From: Elysia chlorotica
Lineage: Eukaryota > Mollusca > Gastropoda > Plakobranchidae
DNA: 64,000 bases
NCBI GenBank assembly: GCA_003991915.1
Contig: RQTK01000022.1
Span: forward strand, 543,097-607,096
Direction: 5' to 3'
Numbering within the stretch: position 1 is the first letter of the stretch; the number at the start of each line of letters is the position of its first letter. This document shows positions 54,501 through 64,000 of this stretch, piece by piece. The position numbers and the translations under genes were made by a program. The notes under the pieces were generated by a model. The model ran no database searches, was not told the DNA's origin, and saw nothing but the letters and a program-made list of their open reading frames with translations.

Positions 54501-57500
54501 TGAAAGTGATGCAGCAGCCGCTTTTGTTTACAATAAGCTGTTCGGTCTTGACAGTTTATTTTAATTGGATTTAATTGGAGGTGACTGAGGCCGTGCGTAC
54601 CAGACGCTTAAGATGGTTTGGACATGTGACACGTGCAACTTCGTGCATCAACGACACCTTGAGCTTATCTGTGCCATGCGTTAGAGGACGAGGGAGACCC
54701 AGAAAGACCTGGTCTGAATGCGTCAGGAGTGACCGGAGGTCTTGGAACCTAGACCGGACTGACCCACATAACAGGACGGAATGGAGATTAGGAGTCAAAA
54801 ATGCTGGCCGCCTGCTGCCTACCCCAGTACCTGGGACACCCGCAGCAGATGACAAATAAACACAGGATAGTGAGTGACTGATTTAAGGACTATAGAGTAG
54901 ATTTTGTCCTTGAGAGACGCCCTTTGTGCCTCTATCATCTATGCTTGGCTGGTCCTGCTGAAGTCCTGTTAGATTGCTTTCAAAGTATGTTTGGAGATTT
55001 TGTGCTGTCAAAGGATCTTCAATATTTTTTATATTTAATTTCTTCACCACTCTCTGTCCCTGTATTATCTTATTTTGTACTATTGGGAAATTGATCCTTA
55101 AAGCACTACGAGTTAATAAAGTGACTGGTCCAGCAGATCACAAAACTGTCTTTTGTTCACCATTTTTCAGCTTTAACCAAATTATGTCCCCCGTTGCTTT
55201 CTTTTCCACACAGGATTGTCATTGTCACACTACATAGGATTAATATCTAGCGTTTTTACCATGCCAGGAAATGATGGAACAGCTATTGTGTTTTTTATTA
55301 TTTCATATTATCACATACGCATGGCACTGACATTTCCATTTAGCAGTATTTTGTGCTAAAAAAAAAAAATCACTATTTCTTTCTTTTCAATATGTTTATG
55401 TTTATTCATTTTCACGCAACATTTTTATACTTGCTTGTGAATAAGAATTTTAAGGTTCTTTTACCATTCATTTTTTCTGCTGGAACTTCACGAGTTTTCA
55501 GATAACTCCAATTAAAAGAAAGCTTGGAACAGATTGTAAAAGATGCACCTTCCTAAATCCTAATCATGTCCCTAATAAAAATTTGTATGGCCATTCAACA
55601 CATTTTATGCACATTCTACAGGGATTTATATGGGTATGTGTGCAACTTAGAGAAATAGTCATGCATATCATTCTAGTTCTTTAATATTAAATGTATGGAG
55701 CATACACATTTTATAAATCTTGTTTATGGAAAATGAGTATGTGAGAAATGTAGAGAGAAAAGGGGTTTTGAAAAGTATATCACTGGTGCGGACATCCAAT
55801 GATTTTGTTCCAAAGGTTTTTAAATACTCCAGTTAGATTGATTTTTCTTTGTTTTACTCCTTTATTATCATGGCTGTATAGAGGAAAGGCAAGCAAAATA
55901 AGTGCTCCTGTGGTTGTCATTCCTGATCGGCCTCTAGAAGTCTTTGCATCTGGAAGTGAGGCGGTGGCAGCTGTGAGCCAGGCTGTGTGTGCATGTGCTG
56001 CATTTTCAAACAACATCCCAATCTACAGGCATGTGGGAAATCTATCAAAAACTAGAGTAAGTTGAGCATTTTTTTTCCAAGGGGACACTACTTCTGCTTC
56101 TCTATGCTCATTTCTCATTTAAACAAATATAAGGTTAAAGTTATTTATATTATTTGATTCGAGAATTAAATGACTCTGATAGAAAAGAAACAATTTGTTC
56201 AACAATGCAATAATATTGTCTTACATGTCTATTTTTTTCCTTTTTTACGATAAGTAAATTGAATTAGACTCACCCAATCATGTATGAATAAATATTCTTT
56301 TCAATAGGAAATACGAAAGTGGCATAATTTTCCATCACAGATGGACTTTGCTTTAGTAATACACAAGAAAAGACAGCTATCATTTCCATGTAGAAAAGTA
56401 TCAACTTCCTTTAAAATTAATTTTGTTGAGGGATGGAATTGAAGGCATAGTTACGCCTTCCATTCTACCTGTAAAACAACTTAAATTTAAAATTGAAGGC
56501 ATTGAGTATTAAAAGAAATATGCAGATTTAAATTCGATAACTATAGTCTGTGGCATGCTTTACACATTTGATATCAGCGATGGAATTCTCAGAATTCTCT
56601 ATACATTAAGATATCCAAATACCATTAGACTACTGATATTTTGAAAAGGGTTATACAGTGTACCTTTTTTTTTTTTTTGTAATAAAAATCCGGTAAGCTA
56701 CAAATATTTACACTGCATACCATATAAATCATTTTGAAAATGTAAAATTGCTTCATAATTTGAAGAACCTTTCTGAAAGTTAGAAAAAATCCAAAACAAA
56801 GTAATTTGCTGTCATTTTGCTATGCATCAAATTACTTTACAAATTTCTTTTCAATTTTTCTATGAAAATTCTGTGAGATCTCTAATTTTGTAATGACAAT
56901 TAGTAGGGGAAAAAAAAGAGTCACAATTTTAAAAAAATCACCGCAATGGATTAAATTTGTAACTAGAAAAAATTAAATAGATGGCCTACCAGTGTCTTTA
57001 TTTTCTAAACCTCTCATCTAGCCCATTATTCATATCACGAAAAACGTTGAAATAAATCATGAAATTTATATTGGAATACACTTCTCTCTTTTCAGGGAGC
57101 CCTCCATGAGTTTCGTATCCCTTTGCCGATGGTGACCATTATTCAAAGTGGCAAATTTGTGCCAGGAAAAGTCAACTGTGTTAAGGAATACATGCTTGTG
57201 CCTGGTGTATCCATGTCTACAGAGAAGGTACTAGTTTATATATATTTTGTCCACCTTTGGGAACACGAAAAGCATCAAATAAGAGTTACTGAGATAAATT
57301 TGTATATCTTGGCTTTCAAACTGCTTGAACATATCATTTTTTCCCTTTGTCTTTGTTTTGTAACCCACACTTTTTTTCCTAAGCACTTTCTGAAATTCTT
57401 CCTCTGTATACAAGGCATAAGGCATGCTCATCTTAAAATTAAAAGCAGTAGAAGATAATCATATAGACCTGAATATAAACTTGTTGACTGATACAGTTCA

Positions 57501-60500
57501 AGATTGTGTAATTTTTTTACTAAGAAGGTTGCCTTATTTTTTCTATGACTAATGATATTTGTTTCAACAGAGACCTTTATGATTTATTCAGTTTTATATC
57601 CTTGTTTCCTCTAAAAACTACGGTATTTACTTTTTTGAAGCATAATTTTATGCTTAACTTTCCCTCTCCTATGCTTCTTGTTATGGTTACCCCTGATTAC
57701 TTAATACATTATACCTCTTTTCACAGAGCATTGAGCATATCCAACACATATATCACTATGTGGCAAAATCTCTTGCAACAAAGCTTGGGGTAAGTTTTTT
57801 TTTTTTTTTCAAAGACACTAACTATTACAAATCCTTTGGTACTCAGAAAACTTTCCTACACTGCTAGATTAATATTTGCTACTAATGGTGATAACATTTT
57901 TAATGAAATCCTTTCCCTTGATACCTTTGGGCTGGGATGTCTTCAAGACAAGGAATAAGGTCAAGATTCAAATAGTTAGCATTTGCAATAATTATATAAA
58001 GCTTGCCAATGAGTTCAAACTATAGTAATCCCTTCTATCTTGATTCAAATAAAATGCTCTGAATCCATCAGTACTGCTGGTTCTGCAAACTTATTAAAAT
58101 TATGTTATGAAGTATATTGCAAAGACATTTTAAAATTCAACTACCTGCATGAATTTTGCTAAGCCTGCTTTTGTTTTTTGGACTAAGTTAAATTGACATA
58201 TTTCAGCCGCCCGCCAAGTTTGTCAACGAGTCTGGTGCACTGTGCCCCCAGTTGGAGACGCCCACACAAGGGCTGGACATGCTACAGGAGGCGGTCAATG
58301 CCCAGGGCTTGACTATTGGGGAGGACATGTATCTCGCCATCAATGCTGCTGCACACGAATTTTATGATAATGTGTGTACTTTTTCTTTTTCAAAATATTT
58401 TAACATTTTTTTTGATAAAAAAAAAAAAAAAAAAAAATTAACAAAAAGATTCTTTTCAAGGTCTCATGAAATGCACCTAACAACACACATACTCAGTTAC
58501 CATCATTATGTTAACTGTTTATTCATTTTCACTGTATGCAAAAAAACGGTTTTCCACAGGGTTATTACATTGTATCAGGGCAATACCATGATGTGTTGGT
58601 ATTTAATGTTAAACTTCAAATACAAGGTAGCACAGTCTGGAAATAGAGTTGATAAATGATTCAAAGATGTGGGCTTATACATAACTTTTATCTGATAATA
58701 CAAACTTTTGTTTTTAGGAGATTTTCGGAGTAATGCTTTCAAGGTTATATTAATTAATTTTTGTTACCAAAATGAAATATAGACTCATCTTTTACTTAGA
58801 ACAAAATCAATACATAAAAGTGGACATTAGTGGAACTTACTTTGCTGATCTGTAATCTGGTCAGATGATTTTTCTATTGCATTCTTTTAGGAAAAAGGGC
58901 GATATGAGGTGACAACAGGTACGCTAAAGGGTCCTGATGATATGGTAGACTTTTGGGCAGACATTGTCCTGAAGTACCCATCTCTTATTGCCATCATTGA
59001 TCCAGTACGAGGAGAGGTTGGTTGTACAGCTCTTCATTGTGTTTAGGCTGTTTTAAATTTAAAAGTTTCACTGTATTTTTTACTCGGTCTATCAAGCTAG
59101 TTGATTGAGTAGACTTTGACTTCAACATTTAATTTTTTTTCTCTTCTATGAAAGTTTGATATCTACATAATATGTTTGCCAACATTTATTTGCAATAAAT
59201 TCTCATATACTTCATTTTTTTCAATTTTTTTTTTTACTTAAGATCTCATAATACTTTTGGGTCATCCATATGAACGTAAGCAATTTTTATTGATTAAAAA
59301 TTACTTTAAAGAAAGTAAAAGGTGCACCAAAAAAAAAAGAGACATAACTATAACGATATATATAAATTACTGGGTCACATACTTGGATGTGTCAGGCTAT
59401 TTGGTAAAGATAGATTGATGTTGATAAGGCTGGGACATCTGTGACAATTTTTTGCTTATTCATGACTACTCCTGTTTATTGCACAGAATGTGATGTAACC
59501 TATTCGTAACAAATAAGTAATGAAACCTCTGCAGTTCCATCTTTTGGCTTTGAAGAGTCCTAAGAGTCATGAGATTAAGACCCACATTATTCTTTTCTTA
59601 CAGGACCATGAGCACTGGCTGCAACTAGGCGAGCGTATCAGTGAAAATGTTTTTGTCTTGGGTGATCGCTTTTACCAACGCCCAGGTCTCATCTTGCAAA
59701 CGCCCCCATCAGCTCCTGTTCAGACCAGTGGTGCAGTGATGTATCTGGAGCAGATGAACACCATTACGGATCTGGTGCAATGCACAAACCTATTTCATGG
59801 TTTGCATTTTTATCTACTGTTTACATAACTACTAGTCATTGTGTTTTTAAACTGTTGGAAAAAATGTTTCCATGCCAGTTTACTTGTTTTTGTTTTTAAC
59901 TTTTATAGATAAAAACAAGGCAGTATTTAAATTGTGATCATAAATGTATGTCATGTTATTAAACAATCACAGAAAGTTGATAAAAATCGTTTATTTCTGT
60001 AGAAATTAAAATAGCTTTTGGTTGTCTCTGCTTAATAACCTAAATGCAGACCACTTATTACTATAGGTTATTGCAAGTAAATGACATTCTTAATCTTATC
60101 TGTACTTATATTTCATGTAATTTATAAATCGCAAACTCACCCTTATCTCTTCTAAAACTTTTTGATTTCCTCAAGAGCAGTTGCTCCACTTATTGCATTT
60201 TCTCCCAAAATTCAAAAGCTTATACTATAAGGCAAAATCTTTCAAGGGACAGTTGTGAGATGTTGATGGTCTCATCATCTGCTCGTCAATTTTTTCTTAA
60301 CGTTCGATTAAAAAAATTAATGGTAGGAGAGGGTTTTTAAAAACTGTGACAAAAAACTTATTGCTGTAGGTAGAGATTGCTTTTGCTTAATTTATCGTCT
60401 TCAGTTCTAAACAATGTCACTTTTTTATGATTTTGCAAACCATATACAACTTTGTTACTTTTAAGGACCTTAAATATGGCATTATTCCTCTGTGCAGCTG

Positions 60501-61812
60501 TGTTTTAACGTGTTACAACATTTTTCTAGAGCTTTTATTGTGTCTCTTCTTTTAGAGATATTTCTCAAAATGACTGAAACAGCACAGTTTCTATTTTACC
60601 AGCAATTTTGTCTCATCAGCTGACCACCCATTGCATGCAATGCTCTCCTTAAGTTTTGTTGTTGTGTACATGAGGTTTTTCAATTCTGCATTATGAATCT
60701 GTATTTGCATAATATGTATACAACTATTTTAAAATAAGAAGACCGTATAAATCAAAGAAATCCATATGTAGAGTTTTTGCATTTATTTGAACTTTCAAAG
60801 TAGTATACAAAGAAGCAAAACGGGTACAATGTCTTTTCCTTTGTATACAGGACTAGGGAATGAGGTTGTGATCTCAGCAAATCAAGATGACACTGCAGAC
60901 ACATTTATTGTTGATTTTGTAAGTCAATGTCATTTTATTTGTTTTTATCTTATACAATTTTTGGTTTAATTATAGGTGCCTTGAGTTTGTTCATGCTCTA
61001 TGATTCTTTTTTTTTTTTTTGTGTTGTCTGTTTTCTCTGTTTATGTTTTGTTGTGGTATCTTTTTACCCTAAGAACAATGCAATTTATTTTAAATTTGAG
61101 AACAATTTTAAACTTGACTGAAAAAAAAACAACACCCCAACCTTTTCACGTCACACAACATGCATGTCGTGCACATTTCTAGCACCTCTTTGTATTGATT
61201 TGTACATCTCCCATTAAAAGAAAAAAAAATCACAGCTTTTACCATTTATAAACTTTTTGAAAAATTCCCTAAAATATTGCGCACAAAAGAAATTGGCCTC
61301 TAATAATGCCATGTGAAAAGATTAAGCTTTCATCATGTTATTCTCATCACCAGGCTGTTGGAGTTGGTGCAAGATTCTTCAAAGTGGGTGGACCAAGCAG
61401 GGGAGAGAGATCAAGCAAGCTGAATCGTTTAGTTGAGATATCGAGGGAGCTAGAACCTCCTTTGCCTGTTGCTGAGAACCTAGGCCAAGAGGAGGATGAG
61501 AATGCAGCAGATCAAAAGGAGATGGATGGTCCAAACGAGGACAATACAGAAATGAAGATTGATGTAGACAATGATGCAGAGGAGAACTCAGAGAGGCAAG
61601 AGAAGGAGGTTGTGCATGAGGTTGTGCACGAGGGAGGCGCTGAAAAAGAGGAAACTGGCCCCGTGTTATGGGGAGCCGCGGAGAAAAGTCGTCTAAAGCT
61701 TCACACTCCTTTCATATTTTCAGTGATAGAAGTTCCTCCTCCACCTCCTGATTCTGAGAGGGAAGGAGAGGAATTGAAAATCACTTCTTCATCTCCAAGA
61801 CGTAGTAAATAA
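48521..61812 (+). CDS. ENO4: Enolase 4 (divergent enolase-like protein), complete
   Basis: Thirteen exons: 48521-48676, 49571-49615, 50335-50418, 50817-50998, 51390-51509, 55882-56056, 57096-57227, 57727-57789, 58207-58371, 58891-59016, 59604-59799, 60851-60918 and 61354-61812. Phases are consistent and give 656 aa. The N-terminus (LKQKAMKYYSENGIPTKMEE) and the lysine-rich insert before the barrel (around 157-205) are ENO4 traits. The enolase barrel runs from about 209 to 535, with PLPMVTIIQSGKF, VKEYMLVPG, HEFYDN, YPSLIAIIDP, DTFIVDF and FFKVGGPSRGERSSKLNRL. By my hand alignment to yeast enolase, most catalytic positions are changed: D246 to N365, E295 to I410, K345 to Y463, E211 to S328, H373 to A491. 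E168 (E285) and K396 (K514) remain. The last exon adds an acidic tail ending at R-S-K. In mammals ENO4 is needed for sperm flagellum structure. Whether it catalyses anything here is doubtful. Confidence 0.94.
49289..49440 (-). mobile_element. Possible LINE ORF2 C-terminal relic (ENO4 intron 1)
   Basis: On the minus strand one frame reads NCQECHAA and then FPCQNCNRTCHSKFCLFG. This resembles the cysteine-rich zinc-finger end found at the C-terminus of many non-LTR retrotransposon polyproteins. It is short and without upstream domains. Identification rests on this motif only. Confidence 0.4.
50562..50629. repeat. Two-copy ~34-bp tandem repeat
   Basis: TATTATTATTTGAAAATACT… and TATTATTATTTGAACATACT… follow one another in ENO4 intron 3. 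Confidence 0.8.
51929..52569. mobile_element. Non-autonomous DNA element with hairpin-repeat arrays at both ends
   Basis: Bounded by an 11-bp direct repeat TTCTTTAAATG (51929-51939 and 52559-52569), a likely target-site duplication. The 619-bp interior starts CGGTGTCACTT and ends AAGTGACGCGGCC, an imperfect terminal inverted repeat. Both ends carry arrays of a 41-bp unit (about 3 units at 51943-52075, about 3.5 at 52410-52555). Each unit is itself a stem: GTCACTT, CT, CACCAAC, loop CACA, GTTGGTG, CA, AAGTGAC. The middle is AT-rich and non-coding. The duplication length would fit a Mutator-like element, but this is inference. Confidence 0.7.
54557..54866 (+). mobile_element. Non-LTR retrotransposon ORF2 3'-end fragment
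   Basis: One plus-strand frame reads RTRRLRWFGHVTRATS, GRGRPRKTWSECVRSDRRSW and RTEWRLGVKNAGRLLPTPVP before its stop. This is the familiar C-terminal tail of LINE polyproteins. No reverse transcriptase core is present, so it is 5'-truncated and dead. It lies in sense orientation inside ENO4 intron 5. The clade cannot be assigned. Confidence 0.8.
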
Positions 61813-62085
61813 TTTTATCATAGTTTTCCATTTGATCAAAACAAGTTTTGCCAAAACTGAGGTTCTTAATATGACTTTTGAAATTCGGTTTAAATTCTAA
61901 TATATATTAAAATGCATTCATATGTCTTTGGATGATATATAATTTTTCTTTTACTACAGTTTTTATGTTTACAAAGTTGTATTTGATTTTGTCTAAGAAT
62001 CCTCTTTCTCCTAAAGATGTTTAAAAAAAAGATTTGTTAAGATTGTGTTTTTTTGTGAAACTGTGTCCATACCTGTGATGTTATC

Positions 62086-62091
62086 AATAAA
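62086..62091 (+). terminator. ENO4 polyadenylation signal
   Basis: AATAAA 274 bp after the ENO4 stop. Alternatives lie at 62249-62254 and 62397-62402. Confidence 0.55.
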
Positions 62092-62807
62092 GGTAGTCAT
62101 GCACCATTTGCTTCTATAATATTATATGACACATTACTTTGTGTCACCTGTATATTTCAATTTCTTATGAATTTAATCAAATAGAGCATAAAGTTACAAG
62201 AAGTTTTTGTCTGAACTGACATTACTTGGACATTACTTCTATTTTATAAATAAAGGAGTTGAACATCAATGTATGTGAGAATGTTTGTTCAAAAGAATAT
62301 TTTTATACAAATTGTTAAAAAAAATTCTCTGCTGGACTTTTTAGCAGAAGAACAAGAAAGCCAAACAGGTATCTAACAGATTGCACTCTTTTTTTCAATA
62401 AAGTTTAATTAAAGAGATAGGCGAGTTGTAATGTAATTAGTGATCATGTTGAACTAAAGAGTCGTATGATTTGAGGAATAGCTCAGGTAGACGGGTTTTA
62501 ATGAGATACTGTAGACGAGAAAGCAAGTATATTTTTATGATTATGTAGTGGTATCTTGAAACTTGGAGACAGTCTACTGTTAGTAATAGCCTGTGTGGGT
62601 TAAGGCGACACCAACCTCTCATTCTTTTGGACAAATAGTAAAATAACGTATATTTAATTGGTAATTTTCATAGAGTTAAAACTGAACTATGTGTATACAT
62701 GTCATTTAATTTCAATTACAGAAGTAATTGTATTCTTAATATTTCAGTATAATTTATTTTGATCTTCAGTCTACTTAACATTTTATTTGTCTGATTTCGC
62801 CCGCCCC

Positions 62808-62960
62808 TTGTTGGATTGATGTCAGTTTAATGTGACCAACTGAGACAGGAGTCAAGGTCTCCCAGCACTGTCTCGTATGTGCCAGCACTTAAAATTGTCA
62901 GACAATAGTCTTGAAGCCCATCCCCACTATTGTCTATATAGTTCTGACGTTGGACTTTGA
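62808..62960 (+). mobile_element. SINE copy 6, opposite orientation
   Basis: Contains GATGTCAGTTTAATGTGACC, GAGACAGGAGTCAAGGTCTC, CAGCACTTAAAATTGTCAGAC and TTCTGACGTTGGACTTTGAG, the reverse complement of the other copies. The tRNA head appears missing. Confidence 0.75.
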
Positions 62961-63889
62961 GCAACAAAACAAAGAAACAAATCGTCTGGTAAAAAAAATA
63001 CATGTTAATGCTTTTTATTACTGCTCAAAGGTAATTCAAAAGACAATTCTATTCTCCCTAATTTTCGTATTTTTACTTAATACACTCAGAGATCTGTAAA
63101 AACCAATACATTGGATCAACTTAAATACATTTTTTTTCCTTTTTACCAAATCTTTGTATTAAACGCTTCGGCAGTTTTCATAGTGATTGCTAGGTACCAG
63201 TTTCAATAAAGTACAGCAATCTAATGGCTCACTCAGCCGTAACAGTTTTAGATCACTCTCTTGAATTAAAAAATTTGTTATCTTGTGCTGTTAATTCTAT
63301 ATCTGTAAGCTTGTTTTCCTCTGGACGCCTACCATCTTAAATTAGGTGTACCATTGACACTATCCTGTAACTATTGTTTCCCAGTCTGAATTATGAAACG
63401 TCTGTTTAATTTTATATATCCACCCTTTTTTCCTTAAATAAAGATTAAACCGTAAATTTGTCTCAAGTCGGATATCACATTTTCTAAAACAGACCTCATG
63501 AAATTATCCACCTTAACCTATGATTTATGTCGTTTTTTTTAAAATCAGGTTTGTTATCTCACCTCAGTTCCACTAAAATAAAAAGGTACATAATTTTTAT
63601 TTAAACGTGTCTGCTTTCTTCGTACCGATTACCAAAATCAATACTGCTGAGCTGAAAGGTTTTAGCCGGAACAAGTTCGCTCCACATAATTTAATCTTGA
63701 AACCATTAACATTAAAAATGTAAAAACAATTATTATCTTTGTTTCGGATTTCAACTTTAAAGGGTCTGACTGCAGAATATATCACGAACACAGTAGCCTA
63801 TTAATTTTGTTGTCGTTTGTTTCACTTTGAAATTTGCATGGAGTTGTGAGGCAAAATGAAATGCCCTTCTAGTACAAAACTGCCTTATA

Positions 63890-64000
63890 ATGTGTGTGAA
63901 TGGCTGATAAATTGTATCGTCTTAACTATGTAAAGCGCTTTGAGCCGGCTATGCTGGGATAAAGCGCTTAAAAATGATCTTCATTATTATTATTATTATT
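63890..64000 (+). mobile_element. 3' end of an interspersed repeat with (ATT)n tail
   Basis: GTAAAGCGCTTTGAGC and ATAAAGCGCTTAAAAATG followed by ATTATTATTATT is the usual 3' terminus of a widespread invertebrate retroelement group, as I recall it. The element's 5' limit is not seen. Confidence 0.5.

Larger units (their letters stand above)
51510..55881 (+). other. ENO4: ENO4 intron 5 (4.4 kb)
   Basis: Holds a hairpin-repeat transposon (51929-52569) and a LINE fragment (54557-54866). The rest is AT-rich with no recognised exon. Confidence 0.7.
61813..64000 (+). other. ENO4 3'UTR and downstream region
   Basis: Several AATAAA signals at 62086-62402, then SINE copy 6 and a repeat end at the right border. 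No further gene was recognised. Confidence 0.6.

Noticed and set aside
54571-54855. Minus-strand 94-codon ORF
   Set aside because: Shadow of the plus-strand LINE C-terminal fragment, which has the recognisable motifs.

Overview
This is a eukaryotic, AT-rich, intron-rich window, most likely from a mollusc and probably a gastropod. That placement is inference. It rests on the gene set, the intron sizes, a tRNA-derived SINE family scattered in both orientations, and abundant simple repeats. No bacterial, organellar or viral genes were seen.

Four protein-coding genes can be assembled exon by exon from splice sites, reading phase and family similarity. (1) The 5' part of a Rabconnectin-3 alpha gene (DMXL1/DMXL2 family, V-ATPase regulator) lies on the minus strand from 30,802 to 4,350. 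Sixteen coding exons give about 809 N-terminal residues, and the gene continues beyond the left edge. (2) A complete TEX261 gene (ER cargo-export adaptor) lies on the plus strand, 35,579-39,726, with 6 exons and 199 aa. (3) An ANKRD53 orthologue lies on the minus strand, 47,489-44,098, with 4 coding exons and 554 aa. (4) A complete enolase-4 gene (ENO4) lies on the plus strand, 48,521-61,812, with 13 exons and 656 aa.

Layout: 1-4,349 is intron of DMXL. 4,350-20,487 holds DMXL exons 2-16. 20,488-30,300 is the long DMXL intron 1, full of repeats. 30,237-30,819 carries two identical copies of the first coding exon. 30,820-35,578 is the divergent DMXL/TEX261 intergenic region. TEX261 and ANKRD53 converge tail to tail. 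ANKRD53 and ENO4 are head to head across about 1 kb. 61,813-64,000 is ENO4 3'UTR and downstream repeats.

DMXL and TEX261 work in the endomembrane system (V-ATPase assembly and ER-to-Golgi export). ENO4 is known from sperm flagella and ANKRD53 is a poorly understood protein linked to spindle function. The TEX261/ANKRD53 convergent pair resembles the human 2p13 arrangement. The most unusual features are the duplicated DMXL start exon with a filler copied from 2.75 kb away, an ENO4-intron transposon built from 41-bp hairpin repeats, and an ENO4 that lacks most catalytic residues of classical enolase.
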